Assembly: GCA_012719135.1 (NCBI GenBank)
Contig: JAAYAW010000020.1
Location: 1 to 54,910, forward strand
Direction of reading: 5' to 3'
DNA from: Chloroflexota bacterium
GTDB taxonomy: Bacteria; Chloroflexota; Anaerolineae; UBA1429
DNA length: 54,910 bases
Position numbers and translations under genes: made by a program. Positions 1 to 8,225 of this stretch are shown in pieces. Each line of letters opens with the position of its first letter. Position 1 is the stretch's first letter. The notes below the pieces were generated by a model, which ran no database searches, was not told the DNA's origin, and saw only the letters and a list, made by a program, of their open reading frames with translations.

Positions 1-1
1 A

Positions 2-44
2 ATAAGGACGGCGCTCGTTCGCTTTCGAACGTTGCCGTCCTTAT
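2..44. terminator. strong hairpin, likely terminator
   Basis: An 11-bp perfect inverted repeat (ATAAGGACGGC at 2-12, matched at 34-44) encloses a further 5-bp stem (GTTCG 17-21 / CGAAC 26-30). It sits about 60 bases beyond the 3' end of the leftward tRNA-Leu gene, so it may end that transcript. It could equally belong to a gene outside the window. There is no long T-run. Confidence 0.55.
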
Positions 45-102
45 CTCTTCATTAACTCCAGAGCCTCTGCGAACGCTTGTAGTGCTGGGTGTGCGTGAAA
101 TA

Positions 103-185
103 TGCCCCTGACTGGACTCGAACCAGTACGCCCTAACGAGCACAGGCCCTCAACCTGCTGCGTATGCCAATTCCGCCACAGGGGC
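103..185 (-). tRNA. tRNA-Leu (anticodon GAG)
   Basis: On the minus strand the gene starts GCCCCTG and ends with CAGGGGC plus discriminator A, giving a 7-bp acceptor stem. The anticodon stem GCAGG/CCTGT encloses the loop TTGAGGG, so the anticodon is GAG and reads CUC/CUU leucine codons. A long variable arm marks a class II tRNA, as expected for leucine. The T-loop TTCGAGT is intact. No CCA is encoded. Confidence 0.95.
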
Positions 186-194
186 TATAGTGCG

Positions 195-222
195 AGTATA
201 TCCCATCGGCCGCAGTTGTCAA
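195..222 (-). promoter_or_regulatory. sigma70-type promoter of tRNA-Leu
   Basis: Read leftward, a perfect -35 TTGACA (217-222) is followed after 16 bp by -10 TATACT (195-200). The expected start near 188 lies about three bases before the tRNA 5' end. The -35 lies inside the palindrome AGTTGTCAACT and overlaps the -35 of the divergent plsX promoter. Confidence 0.7.
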
Positions 223-245
223 CTGGGCAGCGCAGAGGGTACAAT
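216..245 (+). promoter_or_regulatory. sigma70-type promoter of plsX
   Basis: The -35 TTGTCA (216-221) and -10 TACAAT (240-245) are separated by 18 bp. The transcript would start about 35 bases before the plsX ATG at 287. The -35 shares five bases with the leftward tRNA-Leu -35, so the two promoters probably exclude each other. Confidence 0.65.
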
Positions 246-286
246 GGCGGCTGATCGGCACCCCCCTCCATCATGAGGAGCCCAAC

Positions 287-1318
287 ATGCGAATTGCCCT
301 GGATGCCATGGGCAGCGACCATGCCCCCGGCGTGGACGTGCGCGGCGCCGTGCGCGCTGCCCGGCGGTTTGGATATGAGATCACACTTGTCGGCCGGGAG
401 CCGGAGATTCGCGCTACACTGGCGCAGGAGAACACCGAGGGCCTTGCCCTCTCGGTCGTGAACGCGTCCCAGGTCGTCGACATGGCCGAACACCCGGCAC
501 AGGCCGTGCGCGCCAAGAAGGACGCTTCGATCGTGGTGGCCATGGGCCTGATCCGCGATGGCGCGGCGGACGCACTCGTTTCAGCGGGGAACTCCGGCGG
601 CGTGCTCGCCGCATCGCTGGCAAGCGCGGGTCGCATCGGCCGTATTCAGGGCGTGCAGCGCCCGGCTATCTCCACCATCCTTCCGACTCTGCAGGGGCCA
701 GTGTTCATGCTGGATATTGGCGCGAACACGGACTGCAAACCGGAGTGGTTGGTCCAGTTCGCGATCATGGGAGCGGCCTATGCTGAGCACGTCCTCCGCA
801 TCGAGCGCCCGCGAGTCGCGCTCCTCTCTAATGGTGAGGAAAAGACCAAAGGCAGCGCCCTGGTGCAGGAGACCCACGAGCTTCTGGCTCGATTCTGTCC
901 CGACCTGAACCTGATCGGCAACGCTGAGGGCAAAGATATCACGCAGGGCCTTGCGGACGTGATTGTCACCGATGGCTTTACGGGAAATGTCGCCGTCAAG
1001 ACGGCCGAGGGCACGGCGAGCATGCTGCTGAAGGTTCTGAGCACAGAGATCAAGTCACGCCCGCTGGCCATGTTGGGCGGTCTGCTGGCCAAACCAGCCT
1101 TTCGCGCCGTTCGCAAACGGTTGGACTACCGCGAGTACGGCGGCGGCCTTCTCCTCGGCGTCAATGGTATCGTGGTCATTGCGCACGGACGCTCCGATGA
1201 ACTGGCGATCGAGAACGCCATCGGCGTAGCGGGCGCGGCCCACATGGCCAGTATCGTGCCCCTCATCGCCGAGCGCATCTCAGCCGTGCCGTCGGCTGAG
1301 GCCGCCGACGCCGGATGA
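287..1318 (+). CDS. plsX: phosphate acyltransferase PlsX
   Basis: PlsX makes acyl-phosphate from acyl-ACP and phosphate, feeding PlsY at the first step of phosphatidic acid synthesis; it is a peripheral membrane enzyme. The 343-residue protein has the family length. It opens with the diagnostic MRIALDAMGSDHAPG and has the SAGNSGG and DIGAN motifs of the isocitrate-dehydrogenase-like fold. A GAGGAG ribosome site precedes the ATG. Unusually it is not next to fabD/fabH/acpP; the next gene is a NERD-like membrane protein. It is functionally linked to the fatty-acid-kinase-like fusion at 9830, which would also yield acyl-phosphate. Confidence 0.95.
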   Translation: MRIALDAMGSDHAPGVDVRGAVRAARRFGYEITLVGREPEIRATLAQENTEGLALSVVNASQVVDMAEHPAQAVRAKKDASIVVAMGLIRDGAADALVSAGNSGGVLAASLASAGRIGRIQGVQRPAISTILPTLQGPVFMLDIGANTDCKPEWLVQFAIMGAAYAEHVLRIERPRVALLSNGEEKTKGSALVQETHELLARFCPDLNLIGNAEGKDITQGLADVIVTDGFTGNVAVKTAEGTASMLLKVLSTEIKSRPLAMLGGLLAKPAFRAVRKRLDYREYGGGLLLGVNGIVVIAHGRSDELAIENAIGVAGAAHMASIVPLIAERISAVPSAEAADAG

Positions 1319-1355
1319 GGCCCTCATTGCTCGAGACTATCCTCCGAGGTATAGC

Positions 1356-2045
1356 ATGGAAGCCGCTGTAAACAACGCTTTTCTAGAGAGCCGGCGCAAG
1401 CTGGCCAAATGGGGCAACTATATCGGGCTGGGCGCCCTGATCGCGGGGCTCTTTACCGTGGCCCGCTCTCCGGTACTATCCTCCACTCTCTTGCTCATCG
1501 GTGTGTGTGGCGCCAGCATCGGCGCCTATATGGCGAACCGATACATTCGCGAACCCCGCGTGGACCAGGTGCTCTCCCGGGCGCTGGACGGGCTGGACAA
1601 ACGCTACACGCTGTACTCCTATTACCTGCCAGCAGGCCAGGTGGTGCTCTCCCACTTTGGGTTCACTGTTCTGGAGGCACGGTCACAGGGGGGCCAGATC
1701 GCCTACTCCCGGGGTCGCTGGTCGCACAAGGCACGCCTGAATCTCCTCAAACAGATCCTGGGAGAGCCCTCTCTCGGCAGCCCGGACAAGGATCTGGCGA
1801 TACAGATCGAGCATCTCAGGAAGTGGATGGCCAGGCAGGGGCTGGACGATGTTCCTGTCAGCGGGGCGATCGTCTTCACCAACCAGGAAGCCGGGCTCGA
1901 GATCGAGGGGCTTGGCTTTCCGGCCGTTCGCCTGCGCGAACTGGCACCCCTCCTCAAGGGGGGCGTTTCCGATCAGGTGCCGCTAGCCACGAGCCAGCGT
2001 CGGGAGATTGAGAGCAAGCTGGATGAGCTGGTCCAGAAGGCTTGA
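1356..2045 (+). CDS. membrane protein with degenerate NERD-like domain
   Basis: A 229-residue protein. Two hydrophobic segments at about 20-65 form a probable membrane hairpin. The cytoplasmic remainder resembles the nuclease-related NERD pattern: a K-R-Y-T-L stretch, a strand ending in VLEAR near residue 110, a G-Q-I-A turn, and later GAIVFTNQEAGLEIEG before a leucine-rich helix. NERD proteins normally carry E-x-K at the catalytic strand; here it is E-A-R, so nuclease activity is doubtful. It lies 38 bases after plsX and overlaps the next gene, suggesting one transcript. The family assignment rests on pattern recall only. Confidence 0.6.
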   Translation: MEAAVNNAFLESRRKLAKWGNYIGLGALIAGLFTVARSPVLSSTLLLIGVCGASIGAYMANRYIREPRVDQVLSRALDGLDKRYTLYSYYLPAGQVVLSHFGFTVLEARSQGGQIAYSRGRWSHKARLNLLKQILGEPSLGSPDKDLAIQIEHLRKWMARQGLDDVPVSGAIVFTNQEAGLEIEGLGFPAVRLRELAPLLKGGVSDQVPLATSQRREIESKLDELVQKA

Positions 2046-4413
2046 GCCAGCGCTGGATCGTGCGCGCAGGCTGGCTCTGCCGGCGATCCTGCTGGTTGCA
2101 CTGGGGCTCCGTCTCTACCGGCTCGGTTCGGCCAACCTCTGGTGGGACGAAGCCCTTGCCGTATGGGCCGTTCGCAAGGGGTTGGTAGGCGCCACGCTCT
2201 GGACCGCCAGCGATGTCCATCCCCCTCTCTTTTTCTGGACACTCTGGGCCTGGGTGCAGGCCTTTGGCGAGACCGAGTTCGCCATGCGGTTGCTTCCCGC
2301 AGTCCTTGGCGTCTTCACCGTACTGGTCGTCCACGAGCTGGGCCGTATCGTGGGGGGGCCCGGCGTCGGTCTGTTCGCGGCTGCGCTCACAGCAGTCAGC
2401 CGCTTTCATGTATGGTGGTCTCAGGAGCTCCGCATGTACGTCATGGCGGGGTTGTTGGGCACGCTGTCTCTCGCGCTCTTGCTGCGATGGCTCAGGTCTA
2501 TGCGCCTGGAGAACCCGGAGAGCGAGAGCAGTTCTCTGCTCCTCGCGGGTAGCGCAGCGGCCATGCTGGGAGCCCTCTACACGGTATTCCTCAGCGCGGC
2601 TTGGGTCCTGGTCCAGAACCTGCTGGTCTTGGGCATCCTCGTGTGGGGGACCCGCTACCGCCGTGCAAAGATGCTCTGGCGCTGGACCGGCGCCCAGCTT
2701 GCGATTGCGGCCCTCGTTGGCCTGTGGCTGGGTTTGTCGTGGGGGAGGATGAGCACCTGGTCAGTTGCTGAGCCCGTCTCCCCCCTGTTTGTCGCCCGGC
2801 TGAACGCCACGCTCCTTGCGGTCGGGACTTCGGTCGAGATCGAACGCTACGCCTGGCTTGCTGTACTGCCGCTCGTCACGGCGGCCAGCGGAGGGCTGAT
2901 GCTCTTGCTGAACGCCTGGAGAGAGCGGGATACCGACTGTGCCATCTCGTACGCGCTTCTCACATTGAGCATCGTCATCCCCCCGACACTGGTCTACCTG
3001 TCCACACTGCCACGCAGCCTCTTTTACACGCCACATATCGAAGCGCGCTACCTGCTGCCCTTCGCTCCCGCCTTCTGGGTCCTGCTGGCCTGGTCTCTTT
3101 CCAGGATCCGCCTTCGCTGGCGCGCATTGGGCACAGCGGTAGGCCTCGGCCTTATGGCCATCGCACTCGTCATGTTGCCCGGCTATTACCGGGATCGCCA
3201 AATCCAGGATGACTATCAGACCATGGTACGCGCCATAGCGAGCCAGGCCGGACCGCGCGACGCGACGCTGCTTGATTCTGGCAGCCGCTACCCGCTGTTC
3301 CTCTATCAGTACGATCGTCTGCCGCATCAGCGTCCTCCATTCGAGACGGTCTCGCTGGCGCAAGAGCCGGTGACGCGGGAGATGGTCGATGCGTGGCTCG
3401 CACAGAATGCGGAGCGCTACGATCGCATCTGGCTGGCTGAGGTGGATGTGAACCTCGATGATCCGGACCGCCTCGTGCGCGAGGGTCTGGCCGAGCAGTA
3501 CACCCTAGCGTGGTCGGAAGGCTACGGGCACAATGCCCTTCTCCTTTTCTCCAACCGCGAGGACACGATCTCGATCTCCACGGACTACGTGCCCGACCAG
3601 TCCGCTCCGCCGGAGGCGAAAGCCCTCGGCCTGCGGGGTTGGGAACTGCCGGTCACAACGGGCGCCGCAGACGCACCGCTCTGGATAACGCTATACTGGG
3701 ACCGTGCACCGGAGGAGGCTTGTCAGATCGAGCTTGTGCCGGAGAGTCGCGCTATGGGGGGGTACACAGCACAGCGGCGATCCGTGGCAACGTCCCCGGC
3801 CGCTGTGCCATTCCGCGAGCGCATCGAGTTCCCGATCGTCGATGCGCTGCCTCCGGGCAGATACGCGGTGCAACTCACCCGCAAGCCTGGCGCGCCCGTC
3901 CACCTTGGTTCAGTATCGATCGTCGGGACGCCGAATCTGCCGTTGCCTGAAGGCCCGCTGGTCGCTCTGGATGCCCTGATTGACGATTCGATTCTGCTGC
4001 GCGGATACACAATCCAGGGAGCGCTCGAAGAGGAGGTATTCTCCGTGCGCCCAGGGGATTCGCTCGTTCTGGACGTATACTGGGAAGCCCTGCAGGCTCC
4101 CGGGCGCGACTGGACGGTCTTTACGCATCTCGCAGGAGAGACCTACAATCCCGCCACAGCGGGGCCCCTCTGGGCGCAATCTGACGGCGTACCGGGGAGA
4201 GGACAGTGGCCCACGAGTGATTGGCGTGAGGGCGACGGCGCGGTGGAACGATACATCATCGCCGTTGGCGAGGATACGCCGCCAGGCAACTACAGCCTAT
4301 CCTTTGGCCTTTATGATGCGGCAACGGGCGAGCGTGCGAGGATACGCCAGGGAGATGCGGAAGCAGTGGATCAAGTTGTGGCGTCGTCCGTCATCAATGT
4401 CCGTGGAGACTAG
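2023..4413 (+). CDS. GT39-like polyprenyl-phosphate-sugar glycosyltransferase
   Basis: A large integral-membrane glycosyltransferase of the ArnT/PMT (GT39) type, expected to move a sugar from a polyprenyl phosphate donor to a lipid, glycan or protein outside the membrane. The first extracytoplasmic loop has the acidic NLWWDEAL motif followed by DVHPPLFF, as in this superfamily. About ten or more hydrophobic helices fill residues 15-390. A roughly 400-residue extracytoplasmic C-terminal part ends in a beta-sandwich with repeated LDVYWEA / GNYSLSFGLYD patterns. ATG at 2023 overlaps the preceding gene by 23 bases; a TTG at 2008 is an alternative. The gene ends overlapping the convergent HNH gene by 4 bases. 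The acceptor is unknown. Confidence 0.85.
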   Translation: MSWSRRLEPALDRARRLALPAILLVALGLRLYRLGSANLWWDEALAVWAVRKGLVGATLWTASDVHPPLFFWTLWAWVQAFGETEFAMRLLPAVLGVFTVLVVHELGRIVGGPGVGLFAAALTAVSRFHVWWSQELRMYVMAGLLGTLSLALLLRWLRSMRLENPESESSSLLLAGSAAAMLGALYTVFLSAAWVLVQNLLVLGILVWGTRYRRAKMLWRWTGAQLAIAALVGLWLGLSWGRMSTWSVAEPVSPLFVARLNATLLAVGTSVEIERYAWLAVLPLVTAASGGLMLLLNAWRERDTDCAISYALLTLSIVIPPTLVYLSTLPRSLFYTPHIEARYLLPFAPAFWVLLAWSLSRIRLRWRALGTAVGLGLMAIALVMLPGYYRDRQIQDDYQTMVRAIASQAGPRDATLLDSGSRYPLFLYQYDRLPHQRPPFETVSLAQEPVTREMVDAWLAQNAERYDRIWLAEVDVNLDDPDRLVREGLAEQYTLAWSEGYGHNALLLFSNREDTISISTDYVPDQSAPPEAKALGLRGWELPVTTGAADAPLWITLYWDRAPEEACQIELVPESRAMGGYTAQRRSVATSPAAVPFRERIEFPIVDALPPGRYAVQLTRKPGAPVHLGSVSIVGTPNLPLPEGPLVALDALIDDSILLRGYTIQGALEEEVFSVRPGDSLVLDVYWEALQAPGRDWTVFTHLAGETYNPATAGPLWAQSDGVPGRGQWPTSDWREGDGAVERYIIAVGEDTPPGNYSLSFGLYDAATGERARIRQGDAEAVDQVVASSVINVRGD

Positions 4414-4934
4414 GCGATCGATCCGCCCGGCACCGGCTCGATGTACTTGGTCCAGGACTCGTGCACCGAAACGTGCGAAAGCAGAACGACGGCGCAGTAC
4501 TGAGGGCGGAAAGGGGGTCGCCTCAGCGGCATGTTCGCTTCCTCTGGCGTTCTGCTCCCCTTTCGGGTGTTACAGCGCTGGCAAGCGCAGACCACGTTTT
4601 CCCAATCGGTGATCCCGCCCTTTACCCGAGGAAGCACATGATCCACGGTCATCTCCGCGCGCGGAGGGCGAGCCCCACAATACTGGCAGACGCCGTCATC
4701 CCGAACGAAGACGGCACGTCGCGTCAGGGGGACCCCTGCCCGGTGGGGTACACGGACGAAATACACCAGGCGAATCACCAGAGGCATGGGAAGCGACATG
4801 CTTTCGGCACGAATCCGGCTCTGCGCCGCCTCGATAACCTCGGCCTTGTCCTTGAGCAATAGCACGATGGCCCGGCGCAAGCTGACCACGCTGAGAGGCT
4901 CATAGGTGGCATTCAGGACAAGTACGGCGCTCAT
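4410..4934 (-). CDS. HNH endonuclease family protein
   Basis: A 174-residue protein of the HNH family widespread in bacteria, opening with VLVLNATYEPLSVVSLRRAI. The zinc/nuclease core is C-Q-Y-C, then TVDHVLPRVKGG with the catalytic DH, then ENVVCACQRCN. The ATG at 4934 is preceded by GGAGAAG, which makes it the preferred start over an upstream in-frame extension. The gene converges on the glycosyltransferase and shares 4 bases with its stop. The cellular role of this family is unclear. Nothing nearby suggests restriction or a mobile intron. Confidence 0.85.
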   Translation of the reverse strand: MSAVLVLNATYEPLSVVSLRRAIVLLLKDKAEVIEAAQSRIRAESMSLPMPLVIRLVYFVRVPHRAGVPLTRRAVFVRDDGVCQYCGARPPRAEMTVDHVLPRVKGGITDWENVVCACQRCNTRKGSRTPEEANMPLRRPPFRPQYCAVVLLSHVSVHESWTKYIEPVPGGSIA

Positions 4935-5065
4935 GCCTTCTTCTCCAACTCTCTCTACCATGTCCGGCTGGCGGCGAGTGTAATCTGGCTTACGTGCGGC
5001 GTCAATCGGTAATGCGTCTAGCAGATGACGAGACCATTCGCGAACCACACAGGCGGTGACGTTCG

Positions 5066-5698
5066 GTGCGCGATCGTGCAGAGATCAAGGCCCTTCTCCT
5101 GGACAGGCTCTGGCGAGAACGGTTCCATACCGAGCCCGATGCGCTGGAGAACGTTCCTGAAAGGAATCGCCCCGCTCCAGGCTCGATTTGGGAGCCGGCG
5201 GAATGGATGCGATCCCGCATTGCGAGGCTCCCCGGCGGCCTCCTTCGCCTGTGGGCTGAGAGCGGGCGCGGACATATTCTGGTTGCCCGCCGGCCCTCTC
5301 AGTACGTGCCTGGCCGAGCGACCTGGCATGGCCAGGCGTTGGAGGGCCTCTGTGAGATTCGCGCAGCGGATGCCTTCACAAGTCGGGGCTTGGCTCTCGA
5401 GGCCCTCGCGGACCTGGTGGACCACCTCCTCGGAAGCCAAGCCCGAGAGGACGGTGCCTGGCTGGCGGACGGGCATGGATGTACGCCACAGTTGTCCTCG
5501 GTGGCCGCCCGCCTCGTCCGTATCCACGCTCTGGGCTATGCTACACCGCCTGGCGAGGTGGACGCGCCACGGCGCTACTTTGCCAGGACGCTAGCTCTCT
5601 ATCTGTCCGAGCCAGCTGAGCTGAACCACCTCGACCCGCTTTCACACCGTCTCTACAGTCAGACGCTGCTGAGCGAGCGCTGGTGGTCCGCGCAGTAG
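5066..5698 (+). CDS. uncharacterised 210-residue protein
   Basis: I do not recognise this protein. It starts at a GTG and has no signal peptide or membrane helix. It is rich in arginine and leucine, with several W residues (IWEPAEWM near 41-48) and an alpha-helical C-terminal half, ending RYFARTLALYLSEP... and SERWWSAQ. It is divergent from the HNH gene (131-base gap) and convergent with rimO (21-base gap). No close overlap with another gene ties it to a function. The base composition matches its neighbours, and the uninterrupted frame supports a real gene. Confidence 0.6.
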   Translation: MRDRAEIKALLLDRLWRERFHTEPDALENVPERNRPAPGSIWEPAEWMRSRIARLPGGLLRLWAESGRGHILVARRPSQYVPGRATWHGQALEGLCEIRAADAFTSRGLALEALADLVDHLLGSQAREDGAWLADGHGCTPQLSSVAARLVRIHALGYATPPGEVDAPRRYFARTLALYLSEPAELNHLDPLSHRLYSQTLLSERWWSAQ

Positions 5699-5719
5699 CA
5701 GCCACGGCCCGTCGCGACA

Positions 5720-7039
5720 TCAATCCACTGTCGGGATCACTCTGCCCAACAGATCGTACGGCCGAGCGCCGGTGATCTGGACCCGCACAAAGGTATCCGC
5801 GGGCGCATCTCCACTGATGATCACCGAGCCGTCGATCTCCGGGGCATCGCGATAGCTGCGCCCTCGCGCCTGACCCCGCGCGGTGTCCTCCACCAACACA
5901 CGCAATTCGCGACCAATCTGCTCCCGGTTACGGCTCAGCGAGATTTGCTGTTGCGCTTCCATGGCCGCGTTGTGGCGTTCCCGCGCAATCGCGGCCGGAA
6001 CCTGTCCCGGCATATCGGCGGCAGCGGTCCCCCTCTCGCGGGAGTAGGTGAACACACCCACATGATCGAAGGCGATCCTGCCGAGCAGGTCGAGCAGGGC
6101 CGCGAACTCGCGCTCCGTCTCTCCGGGGAAGCCCACGATGAACGTTGAACGCAGGGCGATATCGGGCATCGCGGCGCGGAGCGCGGCGATGCGATCATGG
6201 ACCATATCCACGTCGTGCGGCCGGCGCATACGCCGGAGCACGTCGGAATCGCCGTGCTGGAGGGGTAGATCGAGGTAATGGCAGATGCTCGGATGCGACG
6301 CCATCACCTGAACCAAGGCATCGCTGATGTGCTGCGGGTAAGCATACAGGATGCGAAGCCAGCCGTCCGCTGGCATTTCCTCCACCAGGTTCCCCAGCAG
6401 CCCAGGCAACCCGTCCTGCATGCCCAAGTCGCGCCCGTAAGCCGTCGTATCCTGGGCAATCAGCACGATCTCCCGGACGCCTTCCTGCACCAGCTCGCGG
6501 GCTTCGCGCAAAATCGTCTCCACTGGCTTGCTGACTTGCGGCCCTTTGATCAACGGAATCGCACAGTAGGCGCAGCCCGCGTCACAGCCATCGGCGATCT
6601 TGAGGTAGGCACTCCGCCCCGTGAGGGCCATCCTCCTGGTGGACGCCACCAGGTTGCCCTGCTCGCGCACATGCACACACACCCCGTGGCGCCGCTGCTG
6701 AAGCTCGTCAACGATCTGCACGATCTCGGACCAGGAGCGCGTTCCCAGAACCGCGTCGACCTCTGGTATCCGCCGACGGATGGAATCGCAATCGAGCTGG
6801 GCCAGGCATCCGGCGGCTATCAGAGCCTGGTCCGGACGCTTCGACCGCGCCAGAGCCTTCATCGCGGCATAGGATTCCTGGCGAGCGTCACGTATGAACC
6901 CGCAGGTGTTCACAATCAACAGGTCGGCTTCTGTGGCCTCCGCGGTAGCGCCATGCCCGGCCTCGACCAGCAACTGCGCCATCATCTCAGAATCCACGGT
7001 GTTTTTGGGACAGCCGAGTGTCATCAATAAGAACTTCAT
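5720..7039 (-). CDS. rimO: ribosomal protein S12 methylthiotransferase RimO
   Basis: RimO is a radical-SAM enzyme that methylthiolates an aspartate of ribosomal protein S12. The N-terminal UPF0004 domain carries the three cluster cysteines C10 (TLGCPKN), C46 (NTCGF) and C78 (AAGCLAQ). The radical-SAM motif is C152-x3-C156-x2-C159. A TRAM-type RNA-binding domain closes the protein after about residue 370. At 439 residues it has RimO length, and the MKFLLMTLGCPKNTVDSE start separates it from MiaB. It lies 67 bases downstream of the rodZ-like gene, probably on the same transcript. Confidence 0.93.
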   Translation of the reverse strand: MKFLLMTLGCPKNTVDSEMMAQLLVEAGHGATAEATEADLLIVNTCGFIRDARQESYAAMKALARSKRPDQALIAAGCLAQLDCDSIRRRIPEVDAVLGTRSWSEIVQIVDELQQRRHGVCVHVREQGNLVASTRRMALTGRSAYLKIADGCDAGCAYCAIPLIKGPQVSKPVETILREARELVQEGVREIVLIAQDTTAYGRDLGMQDGLPGLLGNLVEEMPADGWLRILYAYPQHISDALVQVMASHPSICHYLDLPLQHGDSDVLRRMRRPHDVDMVHDRIAALRAAMPDIALRSTFIVGFPGETEREFAALLDLLGRIAFDHVGVFTYSRERGTAAADMPGQVPAAIARERHNAAMEAQQQISLSRNREQIGRELRVLVEDTARGQARGRSYRDAPEIDGSVIISGDAPADTFVRVQITGARPYDLLGRVIPTVD

Positions 7040-7063
7040 CGCACTCCAGAGGGAGAAAAGAGA

Positions 7064-7087
7064 GGTCCAGGCCTTGTGACCTGGACC
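7064..7087 (-). terminator. hairpin between rodZ and rimO
   Basis: GGTCCAGG (7064-7071) pairs perfectly with CCTGGACC (7080-7087) around an 8-base loop. There is no T-run, so it may be a weak terminator or an mRNA-stabilising stem that sets different levels of rodZ and rimO message. Confidence 0.4.
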
Positions 7088-7106
7088 ATGCAGCCATCAG
7101 ATCGAA

Positions 7107-7970
7107 TTAGCGCCCCGGAAGGCTGTCCGCCGAGTACTCGACGGTGAGCACCTGACCACTGGCCCCCAAGGCCCCCACATCATATCCATTGACGACCAGT
7201 CGTATGCCGCCAGCATTCCCCACGCGCAAGGTGACCTGCTCGTCGGCTCGCCACTCGGCCGTCTCGCCAGGGCCGAGAATCCCGATATAGGCGGATTCGC
7301 CATCGAGGGTCACCTCGACGTAAGTGTCCGCCTCCACGAACGCCTGCACCAGAACGCCAGTCTCTGGAGTCGGGCTGGGCAGCTGCGCCGGCCGGGGTGT
7401 TGGCAGCTCGATCCGCGTCCAGGTGGGCTCAGGCGTAGGCTCTACGACCGCCTCCGGCTCCCCTTCGGCGGTAGGCTCTGCTGTCCGGGTCTCCTGAGGC
7501 CCCTCGGCCTCGGCGGTTTCGAGGGGAGGTGTCGCCTCCGGGCTCGGTGCAGGCTGGAACCAGAGACGAGGGAGCGGTGATCCCCCCGAGATGTAGGTGC
7601 TGTAGATGTACCAGCCCGCCACCAAGGCCACCGCGAGCAGGCCCAGGGCAAGCAGCCAGCCTCCGTATGCCCGGGGGGGCGCCAGAGGCTCGCTCAGCAT
7701 CTGCGGGACGACCATCTCCGGCCGACCTCCGCTGAGTTCGACAAACTCCTGGGAGGCCAACTGGGGATCCAGGCCGAGATAGCGCGCATAGTTGCGTACC
7801 AACCCGCGACCGTAGACGTCACCGGGAAGATCCTGGTAGCGGCCCTCCTCCAACGCAAACAGCAAGCTTCTGCGGATGTGAGTGACCTCCTCCGCTTGCT
7901 CGAGCGTGATCCCCTTCGTCTCGCGGGCCTGCCGGAGACGTGCTGCCAGATCGCCCATGGGCACCGCCAT
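7107..7970 (-). CDS. rodZ: RodZ-like helix-turn-helix membrane protein
   Basis: An N-terminal Xre/RodZ helix-turn-helix (residues about 8-75: LRQARETKGITLEQAEEVTHI...YGRGLVRNYA pattern) precedes one membrane segment at about 110-130. A Pro/Glu/Thr-rich linker follows (about 140-205), then a C-terminal beta domain of the DUF4115 type (about 208-287). RodZ links MreB filaments to the membrane in rod-shaped cells; mreB is not in the window, so a role in cell shape is inferred. A perfect-spacing promoter lies just upstream. The start at 7970 is used; MGDL at 7958 is an alternative. Confidence 0.8.
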   Translation of the reverse strand: MAVPMGDLAARLRQARETKGITLEQAEEVTHIRRSLLFALEEGRYQDLPGDVYGRGLVRNYARYLGLDPQLASQEFVELSGGRPEMVVPQMLSEPLAPPRAYGGWLLALGLLAVALVAGWYIYSTYISGGSPLPRLWFQPAPSPEATPPLETAEAEGPQETRTAEPTAEGEPEAVVEPTPEPTWTRIELPTPRPAQLPSPTPETGVLVQAFVEADTYVEVTLDGESAYIGILGPGETAEWRADEQVTLRVGNAGGIRLVVNGYDVGALGASGQVLTVEYSADSLPGR

Positions 7971-7996
7971 CGTGGATCCTGGGAAAGCCTCTGGTC

Positions 7997-8025
7997 ACTA
8001 TACACGGCGCTCCGGGGCGTGTCAA
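7997..8025 (-). promoter_or_regulatory. sigma70-type promoter of rodZ-rimO
   Basis: Leftward -35 TTGACA (8020-8025), 17-bp spacer, -10 TATAGT (7997-8002). The expected start near 7990 is about 20 bases before the rodZ start codon. Confidence 0.7.
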
Positions 8026-8225
8026 AGCCCCAGACGTCCAGACACTGTGCATTTGTTGACCTCCGGTATTGTGCCAGGCGTCCCGTGCGGCACGTCTGCC
8101 GGGGCGATATATCCTGCCGCACGCAGTGATCGCGCCGCACACATGATCATTGCCACACCCGGGAAGCGATGATAGAGTAGAGGAACAGGTAGCGCCCGCT
8201 GCCGAGCCCAGATGGAGCCAGAATC

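Noticed and set aside
4410-4934. HNH gene as part of a restriction or mobile-intron system
   Set aside because: No methyltransferase, specificity subunit or intron ends lie nearby, and this HNH family is a common stand-alone chromosomal gene.
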